64,000 nt of DNA from Pedobacter miscanthi. Lineage in GTDB: Bacteria > Bacteroidota > Bacteroidia > Sphingobacteriales > Sphingobacteriaceae. Position numbers and translations under genes: made by a program. Shown here piece by piece: positions 43,267 to 52,835 of the stretch. The stretch covers positions 1 through 64,000 of the forward strand of contig NZ_QNQU01000014.1 of NCBI RefSeq assembly GCF_003315595.1. The letters are read 5' to 3'. The first letter of the stretch is position 1; every line of letters begins with the position of its first letter. The notes beneath the pieces are model-generated. The model had not been told where the DNA came from, made no database searches, and worked only from the letters and a program-made list of their open reading frames with translations.

Positions 43267-45165
43267 ATGACAATAGAACAATTGATTTGGTTGGTTCCGT
43301 TACTTCCTTTTTTAGGGTTTGTAATCAATGGACTAGGCAGAAACTCTTTATCTAAAGGACTTGTTGGTATTATCGGAAGCGGGGTTATCCTGGCATCCTT
43401 CGTTATCAGCGTAGTTATTTTCTTTAGTTTACAAGGCGACACACAAAAATCTCACGAAGTATTTTTATTCGATTGGATCAGTGCAGGTACATTGCATATC
43501 CCGTTATCTTTCCTGGTAGATCCTTTAAGCTCAATTATGCTGCTGATCATTACCGGAATTGGTTTCCTGATCCATTTATATTCTACCAGTTATATGCACG
43601 ATGATGCCGGCTTTGGTAAGTTTTTCGCTTACCTAAACCTGTTTGTATTTTTTATGCTTTTATTGGTATTGGGTTCCAACTATATCGTGATGTTTATCGG
43701 TTGGGAAGGTGTAGGTTTATGCTCATACCTGTTAATCGGTTTCTGGTTTACCAACAGTGCTTATGCATCAGCTGCTAAAAAAGCTTTTGTAATGAACCGT
43801 ATCGGCGATTTAGGCTTTTTATTAGGCGTATTTTTAATCTTCAATACTTTTGGAAGTGTTGAGTTTGCTAAAATTTTCCCTCAGGCTGCCAGCGGTAGCA
43901 CAGATACCTTGGTTTTAATTACCATTTTATTGTTTATCGGTGCCTGTGGTAAATCGGCGCAATTGCCATTATTTACCTGGTTGCCTGATGCGATGGCCGG
44001 ACCAACACCTGTTTCAGCTTTAATCCATGCTGCAACCATGGTAACTGCCGGTATTTATATGATTGCCCGTTCGAGCGTTCTATTTGATCTTGCACCACTT
44101 ACCCAGCACATCATTGCTATTGTTGGTGCCGCAACTGCTTTGGTAGCAGCAATTATTGCCTTAACCCAAACTGATATTAAAAAAGTACTGGCTTATTCAA
44201 CCGTATCTCAATTGGGATATATGTTTTTAGGCTTAGGCGTTGGTGCTTATACAGGTTCGTTCTTCCACGTATTAACCCACGCATTCTTTAAAGCATTATT
44301 ATTCCTGGGTGCCGGTTCGGTTATCCATGCCATGCACCACGAGCAGGATATGCGCCACATGGGGGGATTAAGAAAAAAACTTCCTATCACTTTCTTAACC
44401 ATGATGATCGGTACCATTGCAATTGCAGGTTTACCACCATTCTCTGGTTTCTTCTCTAAAGACGAAATTTTGGCACATGCTTTCCAAGCTAGTCCGATTT
44501 TATGGGGAGTTGGGGTATTAACTGCATTCTTAACCGCATTTTATATGTTCAGGATGATGTTCTTAACTTTCTCTGGTAAATACCGAGGCACACATCATGA
44601 AGAAAGCCATGTACACGAATCGCCAACAGCGATGACATTACCTTTAATCATTTTAGCTATCCTTGCTGCAATTGGTGGCGCAATTAATTTCCCTCATATT
44701 TTCGGTGGAAACGAATGGTTGGCACATTGGTTGGCTGGTGCAGGTGTTTCGCAACAGCACGAACTGGAATTGAATCATTCAACTGAAATAGGTTTAATGG
44801 CAATATCTGTAACTGCCGCTGTAGCAGCCTTATTTTATGCTTACGGCAGATATGTAAGAGGAGGACGCATTCCCGTTGCTGATGAAGCACCACGTTCGCC
44901 ATTGGCAAAATTATCATACAACAAATTTTATCTGGATGAGATCTATGATTTCATCATCACAAAACCTTTGGATGCACTTTCGAAATTCTTTTACAGGATT
45001 ATCGACAATAAATTTATTGATGGAATTGTGAATGGATTAGGATGGAGCACAAACGAAGCCAGTAAAGGGATCCGTTTGTTACAGAGTGGAAACGTAGGTT
45101 TCTACATATTTATGATGGTATTCGGTATCGTCGCATTGCTATTATATACATTTTTATACATATAA
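43267..45165 (+). CDS. nuoL: NADH:quinone oxidoreductase subunit L
   Basis: Largest antiporter-like proton pump subunit. The 632-residue protein has the FIGWEGVGLCSYLLIGFW signature (about 140-157) and LPDAMAGPTPVSALIHAATM near 240, with the lateral helix at the C-terminus. Confidence 0.96.
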   Translation: MTIEQLIWLVPLLPFLGFVINGLGRNSLSKGLVGIIGSGVILASFVISVVIFFSLQGDTQKSHEVFLFDWISAGTLHIPLSFLVDPLSSIMLLIITGIGFLIHLYSTSYMHDDAGFGKFFAYLNLFVFFMLLLVLGSNYIVMFIGWEGVGLCSYLLIGFWFTNSAYASAAKKAFVMNRIGDLGFLLGVFLIFNTFGSVEFAKIFPQAASGSTDTLVLITILLFIGACGKSAQLPLFTWLPDAMAGPTPVSALIHAATMVTAGIYMIARSSVLFDLAPLTQHIIAIVGAATALVAAIIALTQTDIKKVLAYSTVSQLGYMFLGLGVGAYTGSFFHVLTHAFFKALLFLGAGSVIHAMHHEQDMRHMGGLRKKLPITFLTMMIGTIAIAGLPPFSGFFSKDEILAHAFQASPILWGVGVLTAFLTAFYMFRMMFLTFSGKYRGTHHEESHVHESPTAMTLPLIILAILAAIGGAINFPHIFGGNEWLAHWLAGAGVSQQHELELNHSTEIGLMAISVTAAVAALFYAYGRYVRGGRIPVADEAPRSPLAKLSYNKFYLDEIYDFIITKPLDALSKFFYRIIDNKFIDGIVNGLGWSTNEASKGIRLLQSGNVGFYIFMMVFGIVALLLYTFLYI

Positions 45166-45185
45166 AAAGGGTTCAAAATTAAATA

Positions 45186-46649
45186 ATGGAACAACTTTTA
45201 CTACTTATATTTTTACCGCTTGTAGGTGCAATTATTACTGCATTTGCTGGTAAGTCGGCTAAAATCGTTTCTACTGTATTTTCGGTGGTTTCTTTGGTGC
45301 TGGCTTTGGTTATCGCCTGTAATTTCATTCCAAATGCAAGTACCCAGTTTGAGGTTAATTTACCATGGATTGCTGATTTAGGCATCAATTTCCATGCGGG
45401 TATCGATGGCATTAGCTTATTGGTGGTGTTACTTACCAATTTACTCGTACCGGTTATCATTTTATCGAGCTTCAATCACGAGTATAAAAATCCGGCTGCA
45501 TTTTATGCCTTGATTTTATTTATGCAAACGGGTTTATTATTGGTATTTACCGCATTAGATGCTTTCTTATTCTACATCGGATGGGAAGCTGCATTAATAC
45601 CAATTTACTTTATCTGTGCCATTTGGGGAGGAAAAGACCGTATCCGTATTAACATGAAGTTTTTTGTGTATACCATTGCAGGTTCTTTATTTATGTTGAT
45701 GGGCATTATTTACCTGTATCTTCAAAATCCTGCACATAATTTCGATATCCAGGCATTTTATGCTTTAAATTTAGATAGTGCACAACAGGGATGGATTTTT
45801 TGGGCTTTCTTTATTGCTTTTGCCATTAAAATGCCAATTTTCCCTTTCCACACCTGGCAACCTGATACGTATACAGCTGCTCCTACACAGGGAACAATGC
45901 TGTTATCAGGTATTATGCTAAAAATGGGTATTTACGGAGTAATCAGATGGTTATTGCCAATTGTTCCATTTGGCGTTCGCGATTGGGGACAGGTAGCCAT
46001 TGTCTTATCTATTATCGGTATTGTTTATGCCTCGCTGATTGCTTTTACGCAGAAAGATGCCAAGCGTTTAGTGGCTTATTCGTCTATCGCCCACGTTGGA
46101 TTAATTGCTGCAGGTATCTTTGCATTTAACCAACAGGGCATGCAGGGTGCCATGGTTCAGATGTTAAGTCATGGTATAAACGTAGTAGGTTTGTTTTTCG
46201 TCCTCGATATTATTTTTAATAGGTTAAAAACAAACAAAATTGAAGAGTTAGGCGGAATTGCCAAAGTTGCACCACAATTAGCGATTACTTTCCTGATTAT
46301 TGTTTTAGGAACGGTGGCTTTACCAGGAACAAACGGATTTATCGGCGAATTTTTATTGCTGATGGGCGTTTACAATTACGGTATCTGGGCAGCTGCCATT
46401 GCAGGTTTAACCATCATTTTCGGAGCGGTTTACATGTTGCGCATGTACCAGAATGTAATGCTTGGCCAAACCAATAGTTTAACCATCACTTTCACCGACA
46501 TTAAAGGAACCGAAAAATTGGTTCTTTATACCATCTGTGCATTAATTATTGTTCTGGGTGTTTACCCGAAACCGGTTTTGCACTTAACAGAGGCATCTGT
46601 ACAACATTTATTAGAACAGGTAAATCAAAAATTAAACACAGTAAATTAA
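45186..46649 (+). CDS. nuoM: NADH:quinone oxidoreductase subunit M
   Basis: Antiporter-like pump subunit of 487 residues with about 14 membrane segments. FYIGWEAALIPIYFICAIWG (about 125-144) has the key Glu, and FHTWQPDTYTAAPTQGTMLL near 222 fits NuoM. Starts 20 nt after nuoL. Confidence 0.96.
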   Translation: MEQLLLLIFLPLVGAIITAFAGKSAKIVSTVFSVVSLVLALVIACNFIPNASTQFEVNLPWIADLGINFHAGIDGISLLVVLLTNLLVPVIILSSFNHEYKNPAAFYALILFMQTGLLLVFTALDAFLFYIGWEAALIPIYFICAIWGGKDRIRINMKFFVYTIAGSLFMLMGIIYLYLQNPAHNFDIQAFYALNLDSAQQGWIFWAFFIAFAIKMPIFPFHTWQPDTYTAAPTQGTMLLSGIMLKMGIYGVIRWLLPIVPFGVRDWGQVAIVLSIIGIVYASLIAFTQKDAKRLVAYSSIAHVGLIAAGIFAFNQQGMQGAMVQMLSHGINVVGLFFVLDIIFNRLKTNKIEELGGIAKVAPQLAITFLIIVLGTVALPGTNGFIGEFLLLMGVYNYGIWAAAIAGLTIIFGAVYMLRMYQNVMLGQTNSLTITFTDIKGTEKLVLYTICALIIVLGVYPKPVLHLTEASVQHLLEQVNQKLNTVN

Positions 46650-46652
46650 GCA

Positions 46653-48026
46653 ATGAATATTATTATAACCATTAGTATAACAGCTTTTATAGTGCTTTAT
46701 GCAGGTTTGTTTAAGGCAAATAAAGCATTACTACCACTTACCGTTGTTGGCTTACTTACTGCATTAGGATTTACTTTCTGTGCGTGGAACGGCAATGCTG
46801 TTCATTTCGGGATGATGCAGACCGATAACTTTGCACTTGCTTTTTCTGGCGTTTGCATTGTGGGTACACTTTTAATCTTTTTATTAACACAAAATTATTT
46901 TCACGCTAAAAGCGATAACGTAGCCGAATATTATACCCTGATCCTTTTCGCACTAGCCGGGATGATCATGATGGTATCATATAAAAACATGGCCATGCTG
47001 TTTGTAGGCCTGGAAATCATGTCGGTAAGTTTATACATCCTTGCGGGTATCCGTAAAAAGGATTTTGCCTCAAACGAAGCTTCGTTAAAGTATTTCCTGA
47101 TGGGTGCTTTTTCAACAGGCTTTTTATTGTTCGGTATTACTTTAATTTATGGTGCTACAGGTTCATTCGATTTAGATAAAATCCAGGCTTATCTGGTTAA
47201 CAATACCACATCAGTTTCGCCGATATTTTATCCGGGTGTAATCCTGATGATGATCGGCTTATGTTTTAAAGTTGGTGCTGCTCCTTTCCACTTCTGGACG
47301 CCAGATGTATACGAAGGTTCACCATCTTTAATCACCACTTTTATGAGTACCGTGGTTAAAACAGCGGGTTTTGCTGCTTTTTTAAGGTTGTTTAGCGGTG
47401 CATTTGCACCCCTTCACGATTTCTGGGTTGCACCTTTAACTGTTATTGTTTGCTTAACCTTATTTATTGGTAACGTAACTGCCCTGTTCCAAAAGAACTT
47501 TAAACGCATGTTGGCCTACTCCAGTATTTCGCATGCGGGTTACTTGTTATTTTCGCTGATTGTACTAACTAAAAACTCTGGCAGCAATGTATTGGTGTAT
47601 GCAGCAGCTTATACTTTTGCATCAATCATCGCCTTTGCGGTATTAATCCTGGTTAAACAAAAAACCGGTAGTGATAGCTTCGAGAGTTTTAATGGCTTGG
47701 GTAAGAAAAATCCTTTGGTAGCCTTATCTCTAACCGTTGCCATGCTTTCTTTAGCCGGTATTCCTTTAACTGCTGGTTTTATCGGAAAATACCTGATGTT
47801 CCTGAACGTAATGACAGAATATAAGTCGCTATTGGTTGGCTTTGCCATTTTAAATGCACTGGTTGGTTTCTATTATTACTTTAAGGTAATTGTTGCCGTA
47901 TGGTTTAAAGATGGCGCAGAAACAGAGCTTTCTGCTCCTGCGCAATATAAAATTGTGCTATTGGTATCAGTAGTTATCACACTTATTTTAGGTATTTACC
48001 CTGCAATTATTTTAAACCTGATATAG
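46653..48026 (+). CDS. nuoN: NADH:quinone oxidoreductase subunit N
   Basis: Last antiporter-like subunit, 457 residues, about 13 membrane segments. MLFVGLEIMSVSLYILAGI near 114 and FKVGAAPFHFWTPDVYEGSP near 207 are the family signatures. Starts 3 nt after nuoM. It closes the set of 14 subunits. No terminator is visible before dedA. Confidence 0.96.
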   Translation: MNIIITISITAFIVLYAGLFKANKALLPLTVVGLLTALGFTFCAWNGNAVHFGMMQTDNFALAFSGVCIVGTLLIFLLTQNYFHAKSDNVAEYYTLILFALAGMIMMVSYKNMAMLFVGLEIMSVSLYILAGIRKKDFASNEASLKYFLMGAFSTGFLLFGITLIYGATGSFDLDKIQAYLVNNTTSVSPIFYPGVILMMIGLCFKVGAAPFHFWTPDVYEGSPSLITTFMSTVVKTAGFAAFLRLFSGAFAPLHDFWVAPLTVIVCLTLFIGNVTALFQKNFKRMLAYSSISHAGYLLFSLIVLTKNSGSNVLVYAAAYTFASIIAFAVLILVKQKTGSDSFESFNGLGKKNPLVALSLTVAMLSLAGIPLTAGFIGKYLMFLNVMTEYKSLLVGFAILNALVGFYYYFKVIVAVWFKDGAETELSAPAQYKIVLLVSVVITLILGIYPAIILNLI

Positions 48027-48073
48027 GTATGCTGTTGTTTAATAATTATTTGTAGTTTTACGAATAATTGAAT

Positions 48074-48733
48074 ATGCACGATTTTTGGAATAACCTGCAT
48101 CAACTACTTGACCCCGAGAAATTATTGAGGGAGGGCGGTTTCTATCTCGTCATATTTGTTATCTATGCAGAAACGGGCCTTTTTTTCGGGTTCTTTCTCC
48201 CTGGTGATTATCTGTTGTTTTTAGCCGGAATGTTTGTGGCAACCGGTAAACTGGATGTAAATATTGCCCTCCTTTTAGCCGGACTTTGTGTTGCGGCAAT
48301 TTCGGGTAATTTTACGGGCTATTGGTTTGGTAGAAGAACAGGCCCCTTATTGTATACCAGAAAAGACAGTTTCTTTTTTAAGAAACGTTATTTAAAAGCC
48401 GCAGAAGATTATTATAACAAACAGGGAGCTTTCGCATTAATTATGGGACGCTTTGTACCTATTGTTAGAACTTTTGCACCGATTTTTGCTGGAGTAGTAA
48501 AACTGGAGTTTAAAAAGTTCGCCTTGTACAATATTGTTGGCGGTGTGCTTTGGATCTGCTCCTTAACTTTACTTGGCTACTTTTTGGGCAGAAGATTCGA
48601 AAAAGAAATAAACGATTATTTATTATATATTATTATTGGCTTTATCCTTATTACAACTATACCATTATTAATTACCTTTGTAAAAAGAAAAGTAGTGAGT
48701 GGTACCGAAGAGGATAAAACAGATTTAAATTAA
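48074..48733 (+). CDS. DedA family membrane protein
   Basis: A 219-residue protein of the DedA/SNARE-associated family, thought to move or flip lipids across the membrane. Seen are FGFFLPGDYLLFLAG near 38, RFVPIVRTFAPIFAG near 131 with the conserved Arg pair, and four or five membrane segments. I prefer the ATG at 48074 (MHDFWNNLHQ) to the TTG two codons earlier. It ends 2 nt before ppa. Confidence 0.9.
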   Translation: MHDFWNNLHQLLDPEKLLREGGFYLVIFVIYAETGLFFGFFLPGDYLLFLAGMFVATGKLDVNIALLLAGLCVAAISGNFTGYWFGRRTGPLLYTRKDSFFFKKRYLKAAEDYYNKQGAFALIMGRFVPIVRTFAPIFAGVVKLEFKKFALYNIVGGVLWICSLTLLGYFLGRRFEKEINDYLLYIIIGFILITTIPLLITFVKRKVVSGTEEDKTDLN

Positions 48734-48735
48734 AA

Positions 48736-49287
48736 ATGGCAAAAGAAGAAACCCACGCGTGGCATAGCGTATCCCCTGGAAAAAACGTTCCGGAAATTGT
48801 TAACGCAATTATTGAAATTCCAAAAGGTTCAAAAGCAAAATACGAAATAGATAAAGAATCAGGCCTGATTAAATTGGATAGGGTTCTTTTTTCATCAGTA
48901 ATGTACCCAGCTAATTATGGTTTTATTCCGCAAACTTATTGCGATGATAAAGATCCGTTAGATATTTTAGTACTTTGTTCGGTTGATGTATATCCAATGA
49001 CATTGATCGAGGCTAAGGTAGTAGGTGTAATGCACATGGTTGATAACGGAGAGCAGGATGATAAAATTATCGCTGTTGCCGCTCACGATATGTCGGTAAA
49101 CTACATCAATGATTTAGACGAATTACCTCCGCACCAAATGAAAGAGATTGTTCGTTTCTTTCAGGATTATAAAGCCCTGGAGGATAAAAATGTAACCATC
49201 GAACATTTATTGGGTGTTCGTTATGCACATAAGGTAATTAAAGAAAGTATAGAACTTTATAACACAACATTTAGAGAATTAGCTTAA
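48736..49287 (+). CDS. ppa: Inorganic pyrophosphatase, family I
   Basis: Hydrolyses pyrophosphate and so drives biosynthetic reactions. The 183-residue protein has the substrate-site segments KYEIDKESGLIKLDRVLFSS near 32 and the metal signature DDKDPLDILVL near 73 with three Asp ligands. Its last base is the first base of the next start codon (TAATG). Confidence 0.96.
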   Translation: MAKEETHAWHSVSPGKNVPEIVNAIIEIPKGSKAKYEIDKESGLIKLDRVLFSSVMYPANYGFIPQTYCDDKDPLDILVLCSVDVYPMTLIEAKVVGVMHMVDNGEQDDKIIAVAAHDMSVNYINDLDELPPHQMKEIVRFFQDYKALEDKNVTIEHLLGVRYAHKVIKESIELYNTTFRELA

Positions 49288-50714
49288 TGGATTTACCCAC
49301 GGTCTGTTTGTTTTTAAATTCAGCATTAAGTACAATATTGCCTCCAGCAAATGTAGTTTTGGTAGCCTTACAGGAACCAGATACAGGATCGGTTGGCTGG
49401 CGTTTGTTCTTCGCCTTATTTTTGGTACTGTTAAATGGTTTTTTTGTGGCAGCAGAGTTTGCCATCGTAAAAGTCCGCGCATCACAAATAGAAATTAAAG
49501 CAAAATCGGGCAGCAGGGTAGGTAAAATGGCTAAAACCATTATCCATAATCTCGACGGTTATTTAGCGGCAACGCAATTAGGTATAACGCTTGCATCACT
49601 TGGCTTAGGTTGGGTTGGTGAAGGCGTTATGCATACTATCTTTAAAAATCTTTTTGATAGTTTGCACTGGGGACTGAGTGATGCAAGTATCCACACGGCA
49701 TCAACCATTGTAGCTTTCTCTCTAATCACCATCATGCACATTGTATTTGGCGAACTGGCTCCAAAATCATTCGCTATACAAAGACCAGTGGCTACAACAC
49801 TTTTCGTGTCTGTGCCGCTGCAATTGTTTTATGTGGTTTTCCGTCCATTCATCTGGACACTTAACAGTCTTGCCTCCATCATCCTAAAACCTTTTGGTAT
49901 TGATACTTCTGCAGGGCACGAATCGATCCACAGTACCGAAGAATTACAATACCTGCTTGATCAGGGTAAAGAAAGCGGTGCATTGGATAACAATGAGCAC
50001 GAACTGATTAAAAACGTATTCGATTTTAACGAACGTGTGGTGAAAAATATCATGGTACCGAGAACGAAGATCTCCGGTATCGAATTAACTTCTCCAAAAG
50101 AAGAAGTAATTGATACCATTATCAAAGAAGGCTATTCGCGTTTACCGGTTTACGATGATGTAATGGATAAAATTGTGGGTATTATCCATGCAAAAGATAT
50201 CCTGCCATTAGTGGCTGCCGGCAATCAAACCTGGACCGTTAATGATATTATCCGTAAACCATATTTCGTAACAGAAACCAAAAAGATCAATGATCTGATG
50301 AGCGAACTGCAAAGTAACCGCATACAGATTGCCATTGTTTTGGATGAGTTTGGTGGTACGGCCGGTATGGTTACATTAGAAGATATTGTTGAAGAACTGG
50401 TTGGCGAAATCCAGGATGAATATGATGAAGAAAAACCATTGGTAGAAAAAGTTTCGGATAATGAGTTTATCGTAAATGCATTTGCAACGGTTTATGATGT
50501 AAATGAGCATTTACCACACGATTTACCCGAAGATGAAGATTTTGACACTGTAGGTGGTTTGGTTTCACACATTTTTGAGCGTATCCCCGAAGTTGGCGAA
50601 AGCAACGAATCGTACGGTTACCTGTTTACCATTCTTAAAAAAACAGAGCAGAATATCGAAACCATCAAATTAGAGCTAGTCATAAATAAAGAAGATATGG
50701 TTGATAATCACTAA
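49287..50714 (+). CDS. CNNM/CorC-like transporter (DUF21-CBS-CorC_HlyC)
   Basis: A 475-residue membrane protein of the hemolysin C/CNNM family linked to magnesium or cobalt efflux. Order: DUF21 membrane domain (about 35-230) with NGFFVAAEFAIVKVRAS, a pair of CBS domains (about 250-370) with VKNIMVPRTKI, and a CorC_HlyC domain at the end (about 385-465). The first 30 residues before the first membrane segment are hydrophobic and unusual. Starts on the last base of the ppa stop. Confidence 0.88.
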   Translation: MDLPTVCLFLNSALSTILPPANVVLVALQEPDTGSVGWRLFFALFLVLLNGFFVAAEFAIVKVRASQIEIKAKSGSRVGKMAKTIIHNLDGYLAATQLGITLASLGLGWVGEGVMHTIFKNLFDSLHWGLSDASIHTASTIVAFSLITIMHIVFGELAPKSFAIQRPVATTLFVSVPLQLFYVVFRPFIWTLNSLASIILKPFGIDTSAGHESIHSTEELQYLLDQGKESGALDNNEHELIKNVFDFNERVVKNIMVPRTKISGIELTSPKEEVIDTIIKEGYSRLPVYDDVMDKIVGIIHAKDILPLVAAGNQTWTVNDIIRKPYFVTETKKINDLMSELQSNRIQIAIVLDEFGGTAGMVTLEDIVEELVGEIQDEYDEEKPLVEKVSDNEFIVNAFATVYDVNEHLPHDLPEDEDFDTVGGLVSHIFERIPEVGESNESYGYLFTILKKTEQNIETIKLELVINKEDMVDNH

Positions 50715-50722
50715 TTTCAACG

Positions 50723-51427
50723 ATGCATATTTTTTATACGCCAGATATCACCCAGAATACTTACACCCTTAACGAAGAAGAGAGTAAACATTGCGTTAGG
50801 GTACTACGCGTTGCAGTGGGCTCGGTTGTTAACCTGGTTGATGGAAAAGGTGGGTTTTATACCGCCGAAATTACTTCCGATAATCCGAAAAAAGTTTCGT
50901 TATCTATATTAAATGTAGAAAAGGAGTTTCATAAAAGGAACCATTACCTGCATATAGCCGTTGCCCCAACTAAAAATATCGATCGCATCGAATGGTTTTT
51001 AGAAAAAGCAACCGAACTGGGCATTGATGAAATTACACCCATTATTACCGATCGGTCAGAACGTAGGATCGTTAAGGAAGACCGTCTGAACAAAGTAATC
51101 ACTTCTGCCGTAAAACAATCCATCAAAGCATACCATCCCAAATTAAACGATGCCATTTCTTTTAACGATTTTTTAAAAGAACCTTTTGAAGGAGAGCAAC
51201 TGATTGCCCATTGTATCGATAACGGAGAAAAGCAATATATATCGAAATTGGTAGCTCCGCATCAAAAATATCTCATACTGATTGGTCCCGAAGGAGATTT
51301 CACACCAGAAGAAGTGAATTTAGCTTTGAACAAAGGCTTTAAAGCACTAACTTTAGGTGATAACAGGTTACGCACCGAAACGGCTGCATTGGCTGTTTGT
51401 TTTGAAATCAATTACCTTAACCGATAG
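50723..51427 (+). CDS. rsmE: 16S rRNA m3U1498 methyltransferase RsmE
   Basis: Methylates uridine 1498 of 16S rRNA. The 234-residue SPOUT protein has the N-terminal PUA-like part (ESKHCVRVLRVAVG near 20) and the trefoil-knot cofactor site LIGPEGDFTPEEV near 190 with LGDNRLRTETAALAV near 213. Starts 8 nt after the transporter gene. Confidence 0.95.
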   Translation: MHIFYTPDITQNTYTLNEEESKHCVRVLRVAVGSVVNLVDGKGGFYTAEITSDNPKKVSLSILNVEKEFHKRNHYLHIAVAPTKNIDRIEWFLEKATELGIDEITPIITDRSERRIVKEDRLNKVITSAVKQSIKAYHPKLNDAISFNDFLKEPFEGEQLIAHCIDNGEKQYISKLVAPHQKYLILIGPEGDFTPEEVNLALNKGFKALTLGDNRLRTETAALAVCFEINYLNR

Positions 51428-51432
51428 TAAGT

Positions 51433-52140
51433 TTGAAGTTTTCAATTCCCAGTTTTCAGTTTTCAAAAACGATAAAGCTTTTTATGTTAGGCTTTGGCCT
51501 TTCAGCTTTCAGCTTTTTGCTCTTTTCTTTTAGCGCTTTTCCACCTACCTATCGGATGGCAAAATTAAAGTACAGCGGTGGGGGCGATTGGTATGCCGAC
51601 CGCACGGCGTTGCCCAACTTAATTTCTTATTGTAATACTAATCTTAAAACTAATTTTTATCCCGAAGAAAGCATTGTTGAAGTGGGTTCGAAAGAAATTT
51701 TTAACTACCCCTTTATTTATATGACAGGGCATGGAAACGTAGTATTCAGCGATCAGGAAGTGAAAAATCTGAGGCAATACCTGGCCGGTGGCGGCTTTCT
51801 GCACATTGATGATAACTACGGACTGGATAAGTTTATCAGGCCGCAGATGAAAAAAGTATTTCCTGAATTAAGTTTTGTAGAATTACCGGCCAACCATGCC
51901 ATATATAACCAGAAATTTAAATTTCCTGCAGGTTTGCCAAAAATCCACGAGCATGATAATAAACGTCCGCAGGGATTTGCCCTGATTTATAAAGGCCGGG
52001 TGGTTTGTTATTATACTTATGAATGCGATTTAGGGAACGGCTGGGAAGACTTTGGTACCTATCCTGAAGATACACAGGAAACGCGGACCAAAGCGCTTAA
52101 AATGGGCGCAAACCTGGTTCAATTTGCCTTAACTCAATAA
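51433..52140 (+). CDS. DUF4159 domain protein
   Basis: A 235-residue protein. After an N-terminal hydrophobic segment it has the DUF4159 start MAKLKYSGGGDWYADRTALP (about 42-61), then YMTGHGNVVFSDQEVKNLRQ and GGGFLHIDDNYG, a flavodoxin- or glutamine-amidotransferase-like fold of unknown function. Start is uncertain: the TTG at 51433 gives a basic N-region and a good signal peptide, but its codons consist of a word repeat; the ATG at 51484 gives an uncharged signal. A repeat has thus become part of the leader or of the protein. Confidence 0.75.
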   Translation: MKFSIPSFQFSKTIKLFMLGFGLSAFSFLLFSFSAFPPTYRMAKLKYSGGGDWYADRTALPNLISYCNTNLKTNFYPEESIVEVGSKEIFNYPFIYMTGHGNVVFSDQEVKNLRQYLAGGGFLHIDDNYGLDKFIRPQMKKVFPELSFVELPANHAIYNQKFKFPAGLPKIHEHDNKRPQGFALIYKGRVVCYYTYECDLGNGWEDFGTYPEDTQETRTKALKMGANLVQFALTQ

Positions 52141-52143
52141 GCC

Positions 52144-52644
52144 ATGCATAAAGTAAAAGTAAACGATCAGTTTTTATTCGAAATAGAAGATAAAGATTCA
52201 GTTCTTTTGGTAAACGGAAATCCGGTTCAGGTTGATCTGAGCAAAATTGGCAACAATAGCACGCATGTTTTATATCAGAATAATTCTTTTAATACCGAGC
52301 TTATTGAGCTTAACAAAGCTGATAAAACCTGCAAAATAAAAGTTAACGGGAACATTTACCAGATTAGTGTAGAAGATCAGTTTGATACGCTATTAAAACA
52401 ACTGGGGCTGGATAATTTAGCTGCGAATAAAGTTTCTGAAATTAAAGCCCCAATGCCTGGCCTGGTATTGAAAGTGCTGGTTGAAGAAAATGCCGAAGTG
52501 AAGAAAGGGGATAATCTGCTTATCCTCGAAGCCATGAAAATGGAGAACATCTTAAAATCATCAACCGATGGGGTAATTAAAAAAATATTGGTTAAACAGG
52601 GAGATAAAGTAGAGAAGAACCAGATATTGGTGCAGTTTAAGTAG
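52144..52644 (+). CDS. Biotinyl/lipoyl carrier domain protein
   Basis: A 166-residue protein whose C-terminal domain (about 97-166) is a biotinyl carrier: APMPGLVLKVLVEEN and the biotin site EAMKMEN with Lys132. The N-terminal 90 residues are a small beta domain like the one before the carrier in acyl-CoA carboxylase subunits. The carboxylase itself is not in the window. Starts 3 nt after the DUF4159 gene. Confidence 0.88.
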   Translation: MHKVKVNDQFLFEIEDKDSVLLVNGNPVQVDLSKIGNNSTHVLYQNNSFNTELIELNKADKTCKIKVNGNIYQISVEDQFDTLLKQLGLDNLAANKVSEIKAPMPGLVLKVLVEENAEVKKGDNLLILEAMKMENILKSSTDGVIKKILVKQGDKVEKNQILVQFK

Positions 52645-52691
52645 AGTTTGCTTTACGATACGTCGTTGCGAAGGCTAAATCGCCCGCGATT

Positions 52692-52778
52692 CGTCATCTC
52701 GAGCGAAGTGTAACGTAGCCGAGAGATCTGTCTTAAGATAGATTTCTCCACTTCACTGCGTTCCGTTCTAGATGATGA
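52692..52778. repeat. GTCATTTCGAGCGGAGTG-type palindrome, copy 4
   Basis: CGTCATCTCGAGCGAAGTG on the left, GATAGATTTCTCCACTTCAC on the right and a decayed end GATGATGAA. Lies between convergent genes, next to a bidirectional terminator. Confidence 0.65.
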
Positions 52779-52800
52779 ATTTTGTTTAATACAACGCATA

Positions 52801-52833
52801 AAAAAAGGTCCCGAAGTTATCGGGACCTTTTTA
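52801..52833. terminator. Bidirectional terminator
   Basis: AAAAAGGTCCCGA pairs with TCGGGACCTTTTT around a short loop. A runs on one side and T on the other make it work for both the plus-strand carrier gene and gldJ on the minus strand. Confidence 0.85.
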
Positions 52834-52835
52834 AT

